From: Silene noctiflora
Taxonomy: Eukaryota > Streptophyta > Magnoliopsida > Caryophyllales > Caryophyllaceae
Reading direction: 5' to 3'
NCBI GenBank assembly: GCA_009801015.1
Contig: VHZZ01000353.1
Location: 185,511-207,787 of the forward strand
Length of the DNA stretch: 22,277 bases
The notes beneath the pieces are model-generated. The model was not told the DNA's origin. It made no database searches and saw nothing but the letters and a program-made list of their open reading frames with translations. A program made the translations under genes and the position numbers. The stretch's first letter is position 1. The number at the start of each line of letters is the position of its first letter. Shown here piece after piece: positions 1-8,345 of the stretch.

Positions 1-453
1 ATAATTAACCGGGTGAAATAGAGCTCTCCTATGATGAATTAACGAGAACCTATTGGATCGGTCAATCGTATAAACTAGAAACGGGTAAGGCTTCCATAAG
101 ACCTAACTGATAAATAAATAAAACTCAATAATAGAAAAAGACAAATTCTCATTTCATCTGCTCGAGAGTCGAGACCATTCGACAGTCAATAGTAACATAC
201 ACGAAAAGAGTGCAACTAATTTATCTATTTATATCTATATTTATCTATATATGTTTTATCAATCAATAATATGTATATAATCCGAAACCATAGGATTTTA
301 ATGTAAATAGATAAATCTATACCATTTCGTTATACACTTATACTATATGGTTTATTAGACGTACTAAGCATAGCCAAATCCCCTACATACTGAAAGATTA
401 ACACATCTCCTAATTCTCCCGCTTAAATTTCCCGCCTAAGTGATATTCTATGG

Positions 454-530
454 ACAATATTTATTTCCTAATTAATTAGTGTTCATTATCTATATTTACT
501 ATTACACAATATTTATCTCCTAATTAATTT
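454..530. repeat. Imperfect short direct repeat
   Basis: The 25-base word beginning ACAATATTTATTTCCTAATT at 454-478 recurs at 506-530 as ACAATATTTATCTCCTAATT followed by the same AATT-rich end. The copies are 52 bases apart with about two mismatches. This is a local duplication inside AT-rich, probably transposon-derived DNA. Confidence 0.6.
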
Positions 531-684
531 TATAACATCAATTATTATTTAACTTTTATATAAATAAGGCTAATTAAATATGTCATTGGGATTATATATG
601 CAAATTTTCTACTATTTTCAAAACGGAGGTAAACTGCATTAGTTCAATTAATTGTCAAATTCTCTAATATTTATATCTGAAATA

Positions 685-712
685 CCGTGCATTTGCACGG
701 GTACTACACTAG
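685..712 (+). mobile_element. Helitron-like 3' terminus
   Basis: The stretch has a short palindrome, CCGTGC-ATTT-GCACGG (685-700), then GTACTACA and the tetranucleotide CTAG (709-712) followed by T. A GC-rich hairpin a few bases before CTRR, inserted next to T, is the known 3' signature of plant Helitrons. The 5' TC end was not identified, so the element length is unknown. Its body would run leftward through the AT-rich start of the window. Only the terminus is seen; the element class is inferred. Confidence 0.5.
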
Positions 713-932
713 TGTATAAAGTAAATGAGTAGAACAAAAAATGTAAAGAGAATATATTCTATAAATTTAGATAATCAACGGATTTAAAATTAAAATTATT
801 ATAATAACATTTAAGGTAGTAATTTTTATATCCGTCTCAAGTTTAAGACACGTAATTTAAACCGCCTTGCTAACCGATAGCTGAATCAGATGGCAAGACA
901 GTTATTCTTCAGGTAGCATAGATATACCGGAG

Positions 933-938
933 CACGTG
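933..938 (+). promoter_or_regulatory. G-box / ABRE-like CACGTG core
   Basis: The sequence AGCACGTGTCAG contains the palindromic G-box CACGTG, which also reads as the ABRE-type word ACGTGTC. It lies about 280 bases before the start codon at 1216. In plants such sites bind bZIP or bHLH factors. A six-base site can occur by chance, so a regulatory role is inferred from position only. Confidence 0.35.
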
Positions 939-1165
939 TCAGCTGAATCAATGTAAGCGTGGAAGCTTACAGAATTTCAAGTCTCAAGTCACTATCATTC
1001 TCTACATTTAATTAATTAGATTTAATTTAATCAAGATCATCTTCCACTTAGATTTAATCTAATCTAAGATCATACCAAATCACGATCAACTTTATTAATT
1101 ATGAAACAAAAAAAAGAAAAATCCCTTTTAATCTTGTTCTAATTTGATGCAAAAGAGACGACTTT

Positions 1166-1187
1166 TTAATTAATTAATTAATTAATT
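1166..1187. repeat. TTAA microsatellite in the 5' leader region
   Basis: About five tandem TTAA units lie 29 bases before the start codon of the SMP/C2 gene, so they are probably in its 5' UTR or core promoter. Such tracts are commonly length-variable. Confidence 0.8.
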
Positions 1188-1215
1188 TGTTGGGTTTTAA
1201 TTTTTTGGGGAAAAA

Positions 1216-4200
1216 ATGGTGATCACAGAGATTTCATTGATTCATCATGTGGGAATTGTGCTGTTGTTACTATGGTTGCTCAATTCTTACAATTGTTGTC
1301 ACTCATTTTTCTACTTTCTTTTTTTATTCTACTTGTATCAGGTTTGTATGGTAGTTACCATTGAAAGTTTTGATCTTTGATGATTGTGTGTTTATGTCCG
1401 TCTCAATCATTTGTTTACCTTTAATTAAAACAACTTTGACGGTGGATGATCAGATATAAAAGGTAAACAAATGAATGAGACGGAAAGAGTCGTAGTTTTA
1501 CATGCTCAATTAGTTTTGACACATTTTTATGTGACATTGTATAGGTTAATGAAACTTACACTGTGAGATTGAGGAAAAAGTTGCAATTTGATGAAAGAAA
1601 AGCAGCTAATCAAAGAAGGGTATCTTTTTTTGCCAACCTTTTGTGCTTTTTGTTGGGTGGACTTTTATCTGTTTTGATGGATGTGTAAGTTTATTCAGCT
1701 AGTATTGTACACCCTGGACAGTTTCAAATGATGGGTTAATGTCATATTGCGGCCGACCCCAAATCATTTTGGGATTCAGGCTGTGATGCTGTATTGAGGT
1801 CCCTTTTTACTACTTGCTGTGAATTGTGAGATTTCTTGAACTTTTTTCCTGTTGCTTTGTGTTTTCAGGTTTTATCTGATTCTGAGACAGTGAGATGGCT
1901 GAATTATGCAGTTGAGAAAATGTGGCCAATTTGTGTTGAGCCCATTGTTTCTCAGAGAATATTTCTTGCAATTATACCTTGGTTCTTGGAGAAGTACAAG
2001 CCATGGACTGTTGTATGACTCTATATCTGCAGTTTAATTTCATATGATTAATGTCAAATTAAAACTGTTTACTAAGCAAATCCCAGCTCCTCACTTTTGA
2101 AGTGATCATGTATGAATCTTATTGCCCAACAGGTCTAGTATTAGGATGCGAGTCCTTTTGTCGGTAATTAAGCATCGTGGAGTGGACTTTAGTTAGGATT
2201 GATGATGATGTTAGTTTTTTAATAATAAATCATAAATGAGTCGACAAAATGAAACTAGAAAGGAAGGACGGTTAGCTAGGCTACTGGTACTACTGGAAGA
2301 AGTTAAATAGGTAGATAAGATACCTTTTCTGCTAATTTCGGCTGATAAGCCTTCTTTGTTAATAGTCTTTATAACATACTGATTATGTCATCTTCATTCT
2401 TAGAGAAAAGCTGTGGTTCAACACTTGTATTTGGGAAGGACCCCTCCGTTGTTTACTGACATCCGGGTACTTCGTGAGTCGACTGATGATGACCATTTGG
2501 TAAGCATTCTTATGTTTTGATGTCAGATTGCCATTTCTTGAGATATGTGTATCTGTGTGCTCATATATTGGATAAAATCATGATAGCTGTAATCATTTTA
2601 GGTATTGGAGCTCGGATTGAATTTCTTGACAGCAGATGATATGAGTGCAATTCTTGCTGCTAAATTGACGAAGAGACTGGGATTCGGAATGGTGACCAAA
2701 ATGCACTTGACTGGTATGCACGTTGAAGGAAAGGTATGCATCCTAAGATCACAATTATAAGATTGTATTTTCCTTTTAATCATCATCCTTCTGATTAGTT
2801 ACCATTATAGGACTATATTAATTTTAATGCATTTTCCAAACTGCTTGTCTTACTCTTCTCTAGTTCGCAACGTGAGGATAATTTAGATAGAGCTAGAACC
2901 TAGCTAGTGGGACATATACTAGTCGAACTTACTCTTAACAGAGGAAGCTCTCTATCTATCTCTCCCCCTGTGGCTTCTTAGTAGTAGGGCTGGTTTGGAT
3001 AACATATTATTTACATGCATAGCTATTTTTTGTTGTCTTCGAGAATTTAGGAGATGAAATCTCGAATTGCTCTAAGAGATGAAATGTTGGTTGTTCTTAG
3101 GTGTTAATCGGAGTGAAGTTTTTGCGAAGTTGGCCATTTATCAGCCGATTGCGTGTATGCTTTGCTGAACCTCCATACTTTCAGATGACTGTCAAACCCT
3201 TATTTAATCATGGTCTTGATGTGACAGAACTTCCTGGTATTGCTGGCTGGCTGGTATATCCTTCTCTTTAACTTCAAGGCTGTGTCTTGTATGTTTTCTT
3301 CTAATAAACACTTAATGTCACGCGTCTCTTTTCCAGGATAAGCTTTTAGCAATTGCATTTGAGGAGACACTTGTTGAGGTAGGCTCTCGAAAATTCTGAC
3401 AGTTTTTCTGATAAATGAGTCAACTGATGTGTCTTCTTAGCTGTACCATCCACTTCACATACACTAAGTAGACCCGAGAACAAGGTCATTGGGGCTAGGT
3501 CATTTCGGGGTATTCTTACATCCAGCTTTGGGTCGAGTAATTTCATGTGTGAGTCATTTGAGGCGTAATTCAGCGCCAAAGACATAAATTTCATGTCGGT
3601 CAGATCAGGGGTTTGAGCCATATTCGGTGAATCTGTTCTGGTGGTCCGCCTTAATTTGGGTTGAGTTGTTAAAATGTGCTTGGTCTAGCTATGAGCCAAG
3701 TATTGTTTGTGAAGTTAAATGTATATATGCACTAAGCTTACATTCAATCCTTTGGCAGCCCAATATGCTCGTCGTTGACCTGGAGAAGTTTGTATCACCA
3801 CAACCAGGTAAAGTTCACAATACTTTCTGTAAAGCACCTAATGAGAGTGTAAGCAGTATTATATTTGATTGATGTATGCTTAGCTGTTTGAGGTACTGTT
3901 GTAGGAAGTATATGATCGATTCTTCACTATGCGTCTCTGCCCTGATATGACGTGTTAATGAGAGGGTAGACTTGTTGTAAAATTATTTGTAGTGCTGAAG
4001 TAATTAAAAGTATTCAGGTCATTTTTCTCTTCAGCCTATTTACGTCAGGAACACATACTCTTCCATTCCAGCTAGTTTAGTTTTATTCAATGAGTCACGT
4101 TTTCATCCAATTTCCCATCCTTGATTACTTCAATGAACTTTTGTCGTCACATTTTCGTCCAATTAATGTGCTCGGGGTTTTGCTGTTAAAGAACTCGTAA

Positions 4201-5962
4201 CAAATAATGTGTTATGATGATACAGAAAATTGGTTCTCGGTGGATGTGAAGGAGCCGCTTGCTTATGCAAATGTGGAAGTTATTGAAGCGGCTGAAATGA
4301 AACCATCAGATCTTAATGGTCAGCCTACACTATTCTTCGGTTTAACTTGAGTGTTTTGTGTGTTAATATATAGGAAGTAACTTGTAGTAATTTCTCAGGT
4401 TTGTCTGATCCGTATGTGAAAGGGCATCTCGGTCAATACAGATTTAAGACTCAAATACAAAGAAAGACATTGACTCCCAAGTGGCAAGAGGAGTTCAAGG
4501 TTCCGATATGTTCCTGGGAAGCACAAAACGTTCTTGCTATTGAAGTCCTTGACAAAGACCATTTGTTTGATGATGATCTTGGGTTAGTTTTAATTAATTT
4601 TGTTTGTTCGTCATTTCATTCTGATTTGCAAAAGAGCTAATGATTAGCTTTTTGGATACAGTAAGTGTTCAGTGAACATCAATGATCTTAGGGACGGCAA
4701 GAGGCATGACATGTGGTTATCGCTTCAGGATGTCAAATTGGGAAGATTGCACCTTGCTGTAACTGTTATCAGCCCTGATGGAAAGGTATTTATAATCTTC
4801 CGTTAAACCTTCAATTATACTCCCTCTCTTCAAATCCAAGTACCCTGTAAATTCAAAATCCCCCGCAGAAAAAAAAGGTGGACTCACGGTGTTCCAATTT
4901 CAAGGGAGAGCCTAATTCTTTTTCATAAAAACTAGGCAAGATACAGAAAAAAAAAAAAAAAAAAAGTTTAGCTTTCTTTCCAGTCATGTGCAGATGGATG
5001 ATCCCCTTACCCTGTCATAGGCGGAACGCTGAAATTTACTGAGACGCTGAGGCAACAATGTTATTGTTTCTTATGGGCAGAGGTATTCAATGATTTGATC
5101 TAATAGTGAATTTTAGCAGGTTACGGATCATAATGGCGAAGAAATGAAAATCAAGGGAGACCAGCCAAATTTAACTGAAAAGGTACCTGTCACAAGTGCA
5201 TCAAATGGGAAAAGCCGAAAGCTTGCTGATACATATGAAGCGATTGACGTGGAGGGGCAAACAGAAACAGGGATTTGGGTGCATCATCCAGGAAGTGAAG
5301 TTTCTCAATCATGGGAACCTCGGAAAGGAAAAACTCGACATCTTGACACAAAGATCATGTCAACAGACTCACCAAAATTTTCTTCCCGGTCATCTCATCA
5401 CGGTAGTAGCAGTAGTGAGGGCGAGGATAAGGAAGGACAGGGATCAAAATCAAAATCTTTCAAAAAGGGGTTTTTAAAGATATTCCACAAGCAACCTAGA
5501 GATGATCCCAAGGAAAGCTCGGATGACTCAATTCCATCCCCAGTCGCTAATGTCAAAGAAGCTCATGTTAAGAAAGTTGGGGTTAATCTTGTGGTGGACA
5601 ACGGGCTATCAGACCGTCTTAAACCTGGAGAAGGTTCGAGTAATGAGGGGAGTGGGTCCGAGAACACGGGAAAGTCTGGTATGAGAGACAAGGCTAAGAC
5701 CATGTTGAAGAATGCTAGTCTGTCTGCTCGACACTTAAAGCAGGCTTTCTCCAGGAAAGGTTCGAGTAAATTCTTAGGTAGTTCGAAACAGAGAGGTTTA
5801 TTGGAATCAGATTCTTCTGATGATGAGTCTTTAACCTCCTCCCTCAATGATCAGTCGGTGGAAGGAATCCCAATTACCTCAACTTTTATGTCAAATACAA
5901 ATGACGACACTAAACCTAAGGAACATCATGCTCAAAATGTCACAAATGCAGCTGAGGTTTGA
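1216..5962 (+). CDS. NTMC2T6: SMP and C2 domain membrane protein, NTMC2 type 6 (complete, 12 exons)
   Basis: Exons: 1216-1341, 1545-1619, 1869-2012, 2404-2499, 2602-2733, 3101-3253, 3337-3378, 3759-3807, 4226-4318, 4399-4582, 4662-4785, 5120-5962. All introns are GT-AG and the phases join into 686 codons plus stop. The start was chosen because residues 6-42 form the N-terminal hydrophobic anchor that opens the family. Residues ~68-270 resemble an SMP (lipid-binding) domain: LSDSETVRWLNYAVEKMWP, LTGMHVEGKVLIGVKFLR, CFAEPPYFQMTVKP, PGIAGWLDKLL, PNMLVVDLEKFVSP. Residues ~281-400 are one C2 domain. Acidic loops KPSDLNGLSDPYV and DKDHLFDDDLG keep the usual calcium-binding aspartates. The last ~280 residues (one large exon) are Ser/Lys/Asp-rich and look disordered. 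Proteins of this architecture bind lipids at membrane contact sites; that role is inferred from the family. Closest remembered relatives are Arabidopsis At3g14590 and At1g53590. Introns longer than 300 bases (2013-2403, 2734-3100, 3379-3758, 3808-4225) show nothing else recognisable. Confidence 0.92.
1398..1483. mobile_element. Stowaway-like MITE in intron 1 of the SMP/C2 gene
   Basis: An 86-base element lies wholly inside intron 1. Its 25-base terminal inverted repeats differ at one position: CCGTCTCAATCATTTGTTTA... at 1398-1422 against the reverse complement of 1459-1483. The outer bases (CTCTTTCCGTCTC on the right) look like a decayed CTCCCTCCGTCTC Stowaway end, but a clean TA duplication is no longer visible. 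The element at 8102-8190 shares the core CATTTGTTTACC and is the same family. Confidence 0.75.
1750..1792 (+). repeat. SINE-like 3' end fragment in intron 2
   Basis: The stretch GGCCGACCCCAAATCATTTT, followed by GGGATTCAGGCTGTGATGCT, contains a CCCAAA...TTTGGG stem. It resembles the 3' end of plant tRNA-derived SINEs and partner LINEs, whose usual form is GACCCCA...TTTGGGA...AGGC...GTTGT. No tRNA-like head with A and B boxes was found upstream, so only a truncated tail is claimed. Confidence 0.45.
4786..5119. repeat. Intron 11 of the SMP/C2 gene with MITE-end fragment and poly(A) tract
   Basis: This last intron starts with a TACTCCCTCTCTTC word near 4819, like one end of a Stowaway-type element; no matching right end was found. 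A 19-base A run follows at 4947-4965. The A run could be the tail of a short retroelement, but no body or target-site duplication could be shown. Confidence 0.45.
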
Positions 5963-6335
5963 ACAAAAGATGCATCGTCTGATGGGCATGCCCGGAAAAG
6001 TATCGAAGTTGGGTCAGAAGGAAATGGGACGTCAGCAAACGAGTGATAGGTGGACGGAGTAATTACTCCGTTGTACTTTACTGTTCTAAACTCAACTCCG
6101 GTGTACATTCTTTTGTCTTATTGTTGTTTATACTATTTCATTACCTCATACCAGGGACTTCAGCATTCCGAACATTTGATTTTGTAGCATACATGTTATC
6201 TTCTGTAAAGAATACGGCAAAATAATGCTCTTGTATTGTGAATACTGAAATAAGCAGTAGATTGATACAAAATCGCTCTTGATCTTTTTAGATTCGGAAC
6301 AAAATATCAATTATTTTCTACAACATCGAATTAAG
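5963..6335. other. Convergent 3' intergenic region
   Basis: These 373 bases separate the stop codon of the SMP/C2 gene (+) from the stop codon of the PPR gene (-). They must hold both 3' UTRs and poly(A) sites, so transcripts from the two strands may overlap. No perfect AATAAA signal stands out on the plus strand; plant signals are often degenerate. No further gene is supported; short ORFs here lack any recognisable domain. Confidence 0.7.
6054..6071. repeat. Perfect 18-bp palindrome in the SMP/C2 3' UTR region
   Basis: ACGGAGTAATTACTCCGT is its own reverse complement and starts 92 bases after the stop codon at 5962. The half-site ACTCCGT recurs elsewhere in the window (about 19162 and, reversed, about 19670). 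It may therefore be a solo footprint of a transposon family rather than a functional RNA hairpin. Confidence 0.7.
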
Positions 6336-7550
6336 CTACTCTTTCACTATTTTACAGACAGATGCTACGGTACTAGTATCATGACTACTGAACACCTTGT
6401 GAAGTACATTTCTCCACATACCCATTTTCGGAACAAACCCAACCAACACCATACTGTTCAACACCCACTCTACATCTCCCATCAACTTCTCTTCACTGAG
6501 CCCTTCAATCAACTGTTTGTACGACAAAAAGCTCGGGATCAACGACTTGGATCTCATCATATGCACCATGTCTTTCGCCTCGAGGAACCTCTTCTCCTTA
6601 AGCAATCCATACAAGACCTCTTGATAAGTTCCTTTATTAGGCTTACAACCAGTGAAACTCATCTTGTCTAACAACTCCATTGCCTCCTTAACTCTCCCTT
6701 GTTTCTGCAATCCCGACACCAAGACATTAAAGGTGACAGCATCGGCCGAAATCCCTTCCCTCTCCATCCTACCAAGCAACTCAAAGGCACCATCTACATC
6801 ACCCTTTTTGCACATACAATTCATTATAGTAGAGTAAGTCATTTTACTCGGTTTACATCTTTGTTGCGGAAATTCATCGAGCACTTGGAATGCATTCTCT
6901 AAAAGCCCGCGTTCACATAACCCTTTGATCAAAATATTCAAAGAACAAGCATCAATTTCAACACCCAATTTAACAGCACCCATAAAAACCTCATGAACAA
7001 GATCATAACTTTTCGACGAAACAAGCAAATTCAACACTAAATTAAAGGTTTTCACTGAAGGCCAACAATGATAATTCGGCATATCAAAAAGGGTCTCAAT
7101 TGCGCGGTTAATTAAACCGCCTACATTGCCATAAAACTTGATCAAATCATGAAAAAACCCATCAGAAAGACGTACACTTTTCTGGATTTTGATTATTTTC
7201 ATGATATCATCAATTGCACCAAAGTTTTTATCTTGGGCTAACTTTGTTATCATCACATTGTAGAGAGCTTCATTGGGTTTATAGTCTTTTCGCCTCGAAA
7301 CGTGATCAAATGCAGAAAGAACTGAATTGGGTTGTAATTTTTTGAAGATATTGACAATTTCATTTGGAGATAACCAATCTTTATGGTACAATTTTTGAAT
7401 GCTGGGAGCTTGATTAGGTAAAGTATAATTTGAAGAACAATATGATTTGGTTGAAGAAACATAGTTTCGGGTGAATTTTAGGTTAAATTTTGAGTGAATT
7501 AGGGATTTTGATCGAAGGATTGTTTGAAAAATGTGGTGAGATAGTGTCAT
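6336..7550 (-). CDS. P-class pentatricopeptide repeat protein, predicted mitochondrial
   Basis: A single intronless ORF of 404 codons plus stop, as is usual for plant PPR genes. The first ~45 residues are rich in Ser, Thr, Lys and Arg and poor in acidic residues, like a mitochondrial presequence. From residue 166 the protein resolves into consecutive 35-residue P-type motifs: 166-200, 201-235, 236-270, 271-305, 306-340 and 341-375, with looser repeats at ~93-163. No E, DYW or SMR domain follows, which places it in the P class; these bind organelle RNA to stabilise, process or help translate it. The protein resembles Arabidopsis At3g14580 as remembered (KDWL near the start, RKDY-PNEALY, GVEIDAC-LNILIKGLCE, NKGTYQEVLYGLL, GFVPK). 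Its RNA target is unknown. It converges with the SMP/C2 gene and is read in the same direction as the callose synthase. Confidence 0.93.
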   Translation of the reverse strand: MTLSHHIFQTILRSKSLIHSKFNLKFTRNYVSSTKSYCSSNYTLPNQAPSIQKLYHKDWLSPNEIVNIFKKLQPNSVLSAFDHVSRRKDYKPNEALYNVMITKLAQDKNFGAIDDIMKIIKIQKSVRLSDGFFHDLIKFYGNVGGLINRAIETLFDMPNYHCWPSVKTFNLVLNLLVSSKSYDLVHEVFMGAVKLGVEIDACSLNILIKGLCERGLLENAFQVLDEFPQQRCKPSKMTYSTIMNCMCKKGDVDGAFELLGRMEREGISADAVTFNVLVSGLQKQGRVKEAMELLDKMSFTGCKPNKGTYQEVLYGLLKEKRFLEAKDMVHMMRSKSLIPSFLSYKQLIEGLSEEKLMGDVEWVLNSMVLVGFVPKMGMWRNVLHKVFSSHDTSTVASVCKIVKE

Positions 7551-8040
7551 GTTTTAGAAGAAGCAATTCAGTATGTGCCGGAAGATAGCGGGAATTTTAC
7601 AACTTATATTCTGTTGTTTAAAAAATAATCCTTAGAAATTTTATTATCGTTTCCGGTGAGAATGAGAAGTATTTATCGTTTACCATGTATGCGTGTTTTT
7701 AACACGAGCTTAGAGGTCTAGACCCATTTTAATTTACGAATTATTTTCTCGGGTGTAAGAGGAGACATGAAACCAATTCAATATCTAGACTCATACAATT
7801 GTGAATACACGTTTAGATATTTTATTGTTCGACAGAGTTTTGATAGATAATTTGGAGTCGGCTAGTGTAAATTATCATTTTAATTAATAGTGAGGGGAAA
7901 AATAAAATACGGGAGCAAAAAAAAAAAAAGAAAGATACGAGAACACGACAAAGGAAAGAAGTCGGAATATTTCAATAATGGTTAGATGTTTTATACGATT
8001 AGTTAAACATATCTTTGATCATATTCAGACCCCTTATAAG

Positions 8041-8058
8041 ACCCCTGTCATCAGGGGT
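8041..8058. repeat. Small perfect inverted repeat
   Basis: ACCCCTG-TCAT-CAGGGGT is a 7-bp stem with a 4-base loop in the callose synthase 3' flank. It lacks the U-run of a bacterial terminator, and plants do not use one. No role is assigned. Confidence 0.6.
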
Positions 8059-8101
8059 GATCTTCTGTGAGTTTGATGCACAAGAATTTTTATACTGCAT
8101 A

Positions 8102-8190
8102 CTCTCCCCGTCCCAACCATTTGTTTACCGTAATTAAAATATTCCTCACGAAAAATAAAAAAGGTAAACAAATGAATGGGACCGAGGGAG
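8102..8190. mobile_element. Stowaway MITE, 89 bp, with TA target duplication
   Basis: The element begins CTCTCCCCGTCCCAACCATT and ends with the reverse complement of CTCCCTCGGTCCCATTCATT. The two inverted ends continue through TTGTTTACC. It is bordered by TA on both sides (8100-8101 and 8191-8192), the Stowaway target duplication. There is no room for a transposase, so it would have been mobilised by a Tc1/mariner-type enzyme encoded elsewhere (family knowledge). It is related to the copy at 1398-1483. Confidence 0.85.
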
Positions 8191-8345
8191 TACATCACAG
8201 TGGGTATTAGGTGGAAGATTGATTAATCTAGCTACTTACAACTACAAGTTACAAGAACATTATTGCATGTATTACTAATATACTCTTATGTTATTCACAG
8301 ATAGCTGCTCAGGTATCGTCGGTCTGAAATCTAATATGTGCAACT

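Larger units (their letters stand above)
1..1215. other. AT-rich upstream region of the SMP/C2 gene
   Basis: No coding region could be supported here. The first 700 bases are very AT-rich, with runs such as TCTATATTTATCTATATATG, and end in a Helitron-like terminus at 685-712. The part from about 720 to 1215 is the likely promoter and 5' UTR of the gene starting at 1216. It holds an ACGTG-core element and a TTAA microsatellite. I did not find a convincing TATA box or transcription start. Confidence 0.6.
7551..8345. other. Intergenic region: PPR promoter and callose synthase 3' flank
   Basis: Both neighbouring genes are on the minus strand. The right part carries the 3' UTR of the callose synthase and the left part the promoter and 5' leader of the PPR gene. 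The region holds a 13-base A run near 7918, a small perfect hairpin at 8041-8058 and a MITE at 8102-8190. I see no gene in it. The core promoter could not be pinned down; a TATA-like GAATATAAG on the minus strand about 60 bases before the PPR ATG is only suggestive. Confidence 0.65.

Noticed and set aside
3627-3872. 81-codon ORF on the plus strand as a separate gene
   Set aside because: It merely reads through intron 7 into the 49-base exon 3759-3807 of the SMP/C2 gene; only the PNMLVVDLEKFVSPQP part is real coding sequence.
5563-5847. 94-codon ORF on the minus strand
   Set aside because: It lies opposite the serine-rich last exon of the SMP/C2 gene; reverse frames of serine-rich coding DNA are often open.
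6279-6671. 130-codon ORF on the plus strand
   Set aside because: It is antisense to the PPR coding sequence, lacks any recognisable domain and has a composition typical of a reverse-frame shadow.
8041-8058. Rho-independent style terminator
   Set aside because: The stem is not followed by a U-run, and the locus is a plant nuclear gene flank where such terminators are not used.
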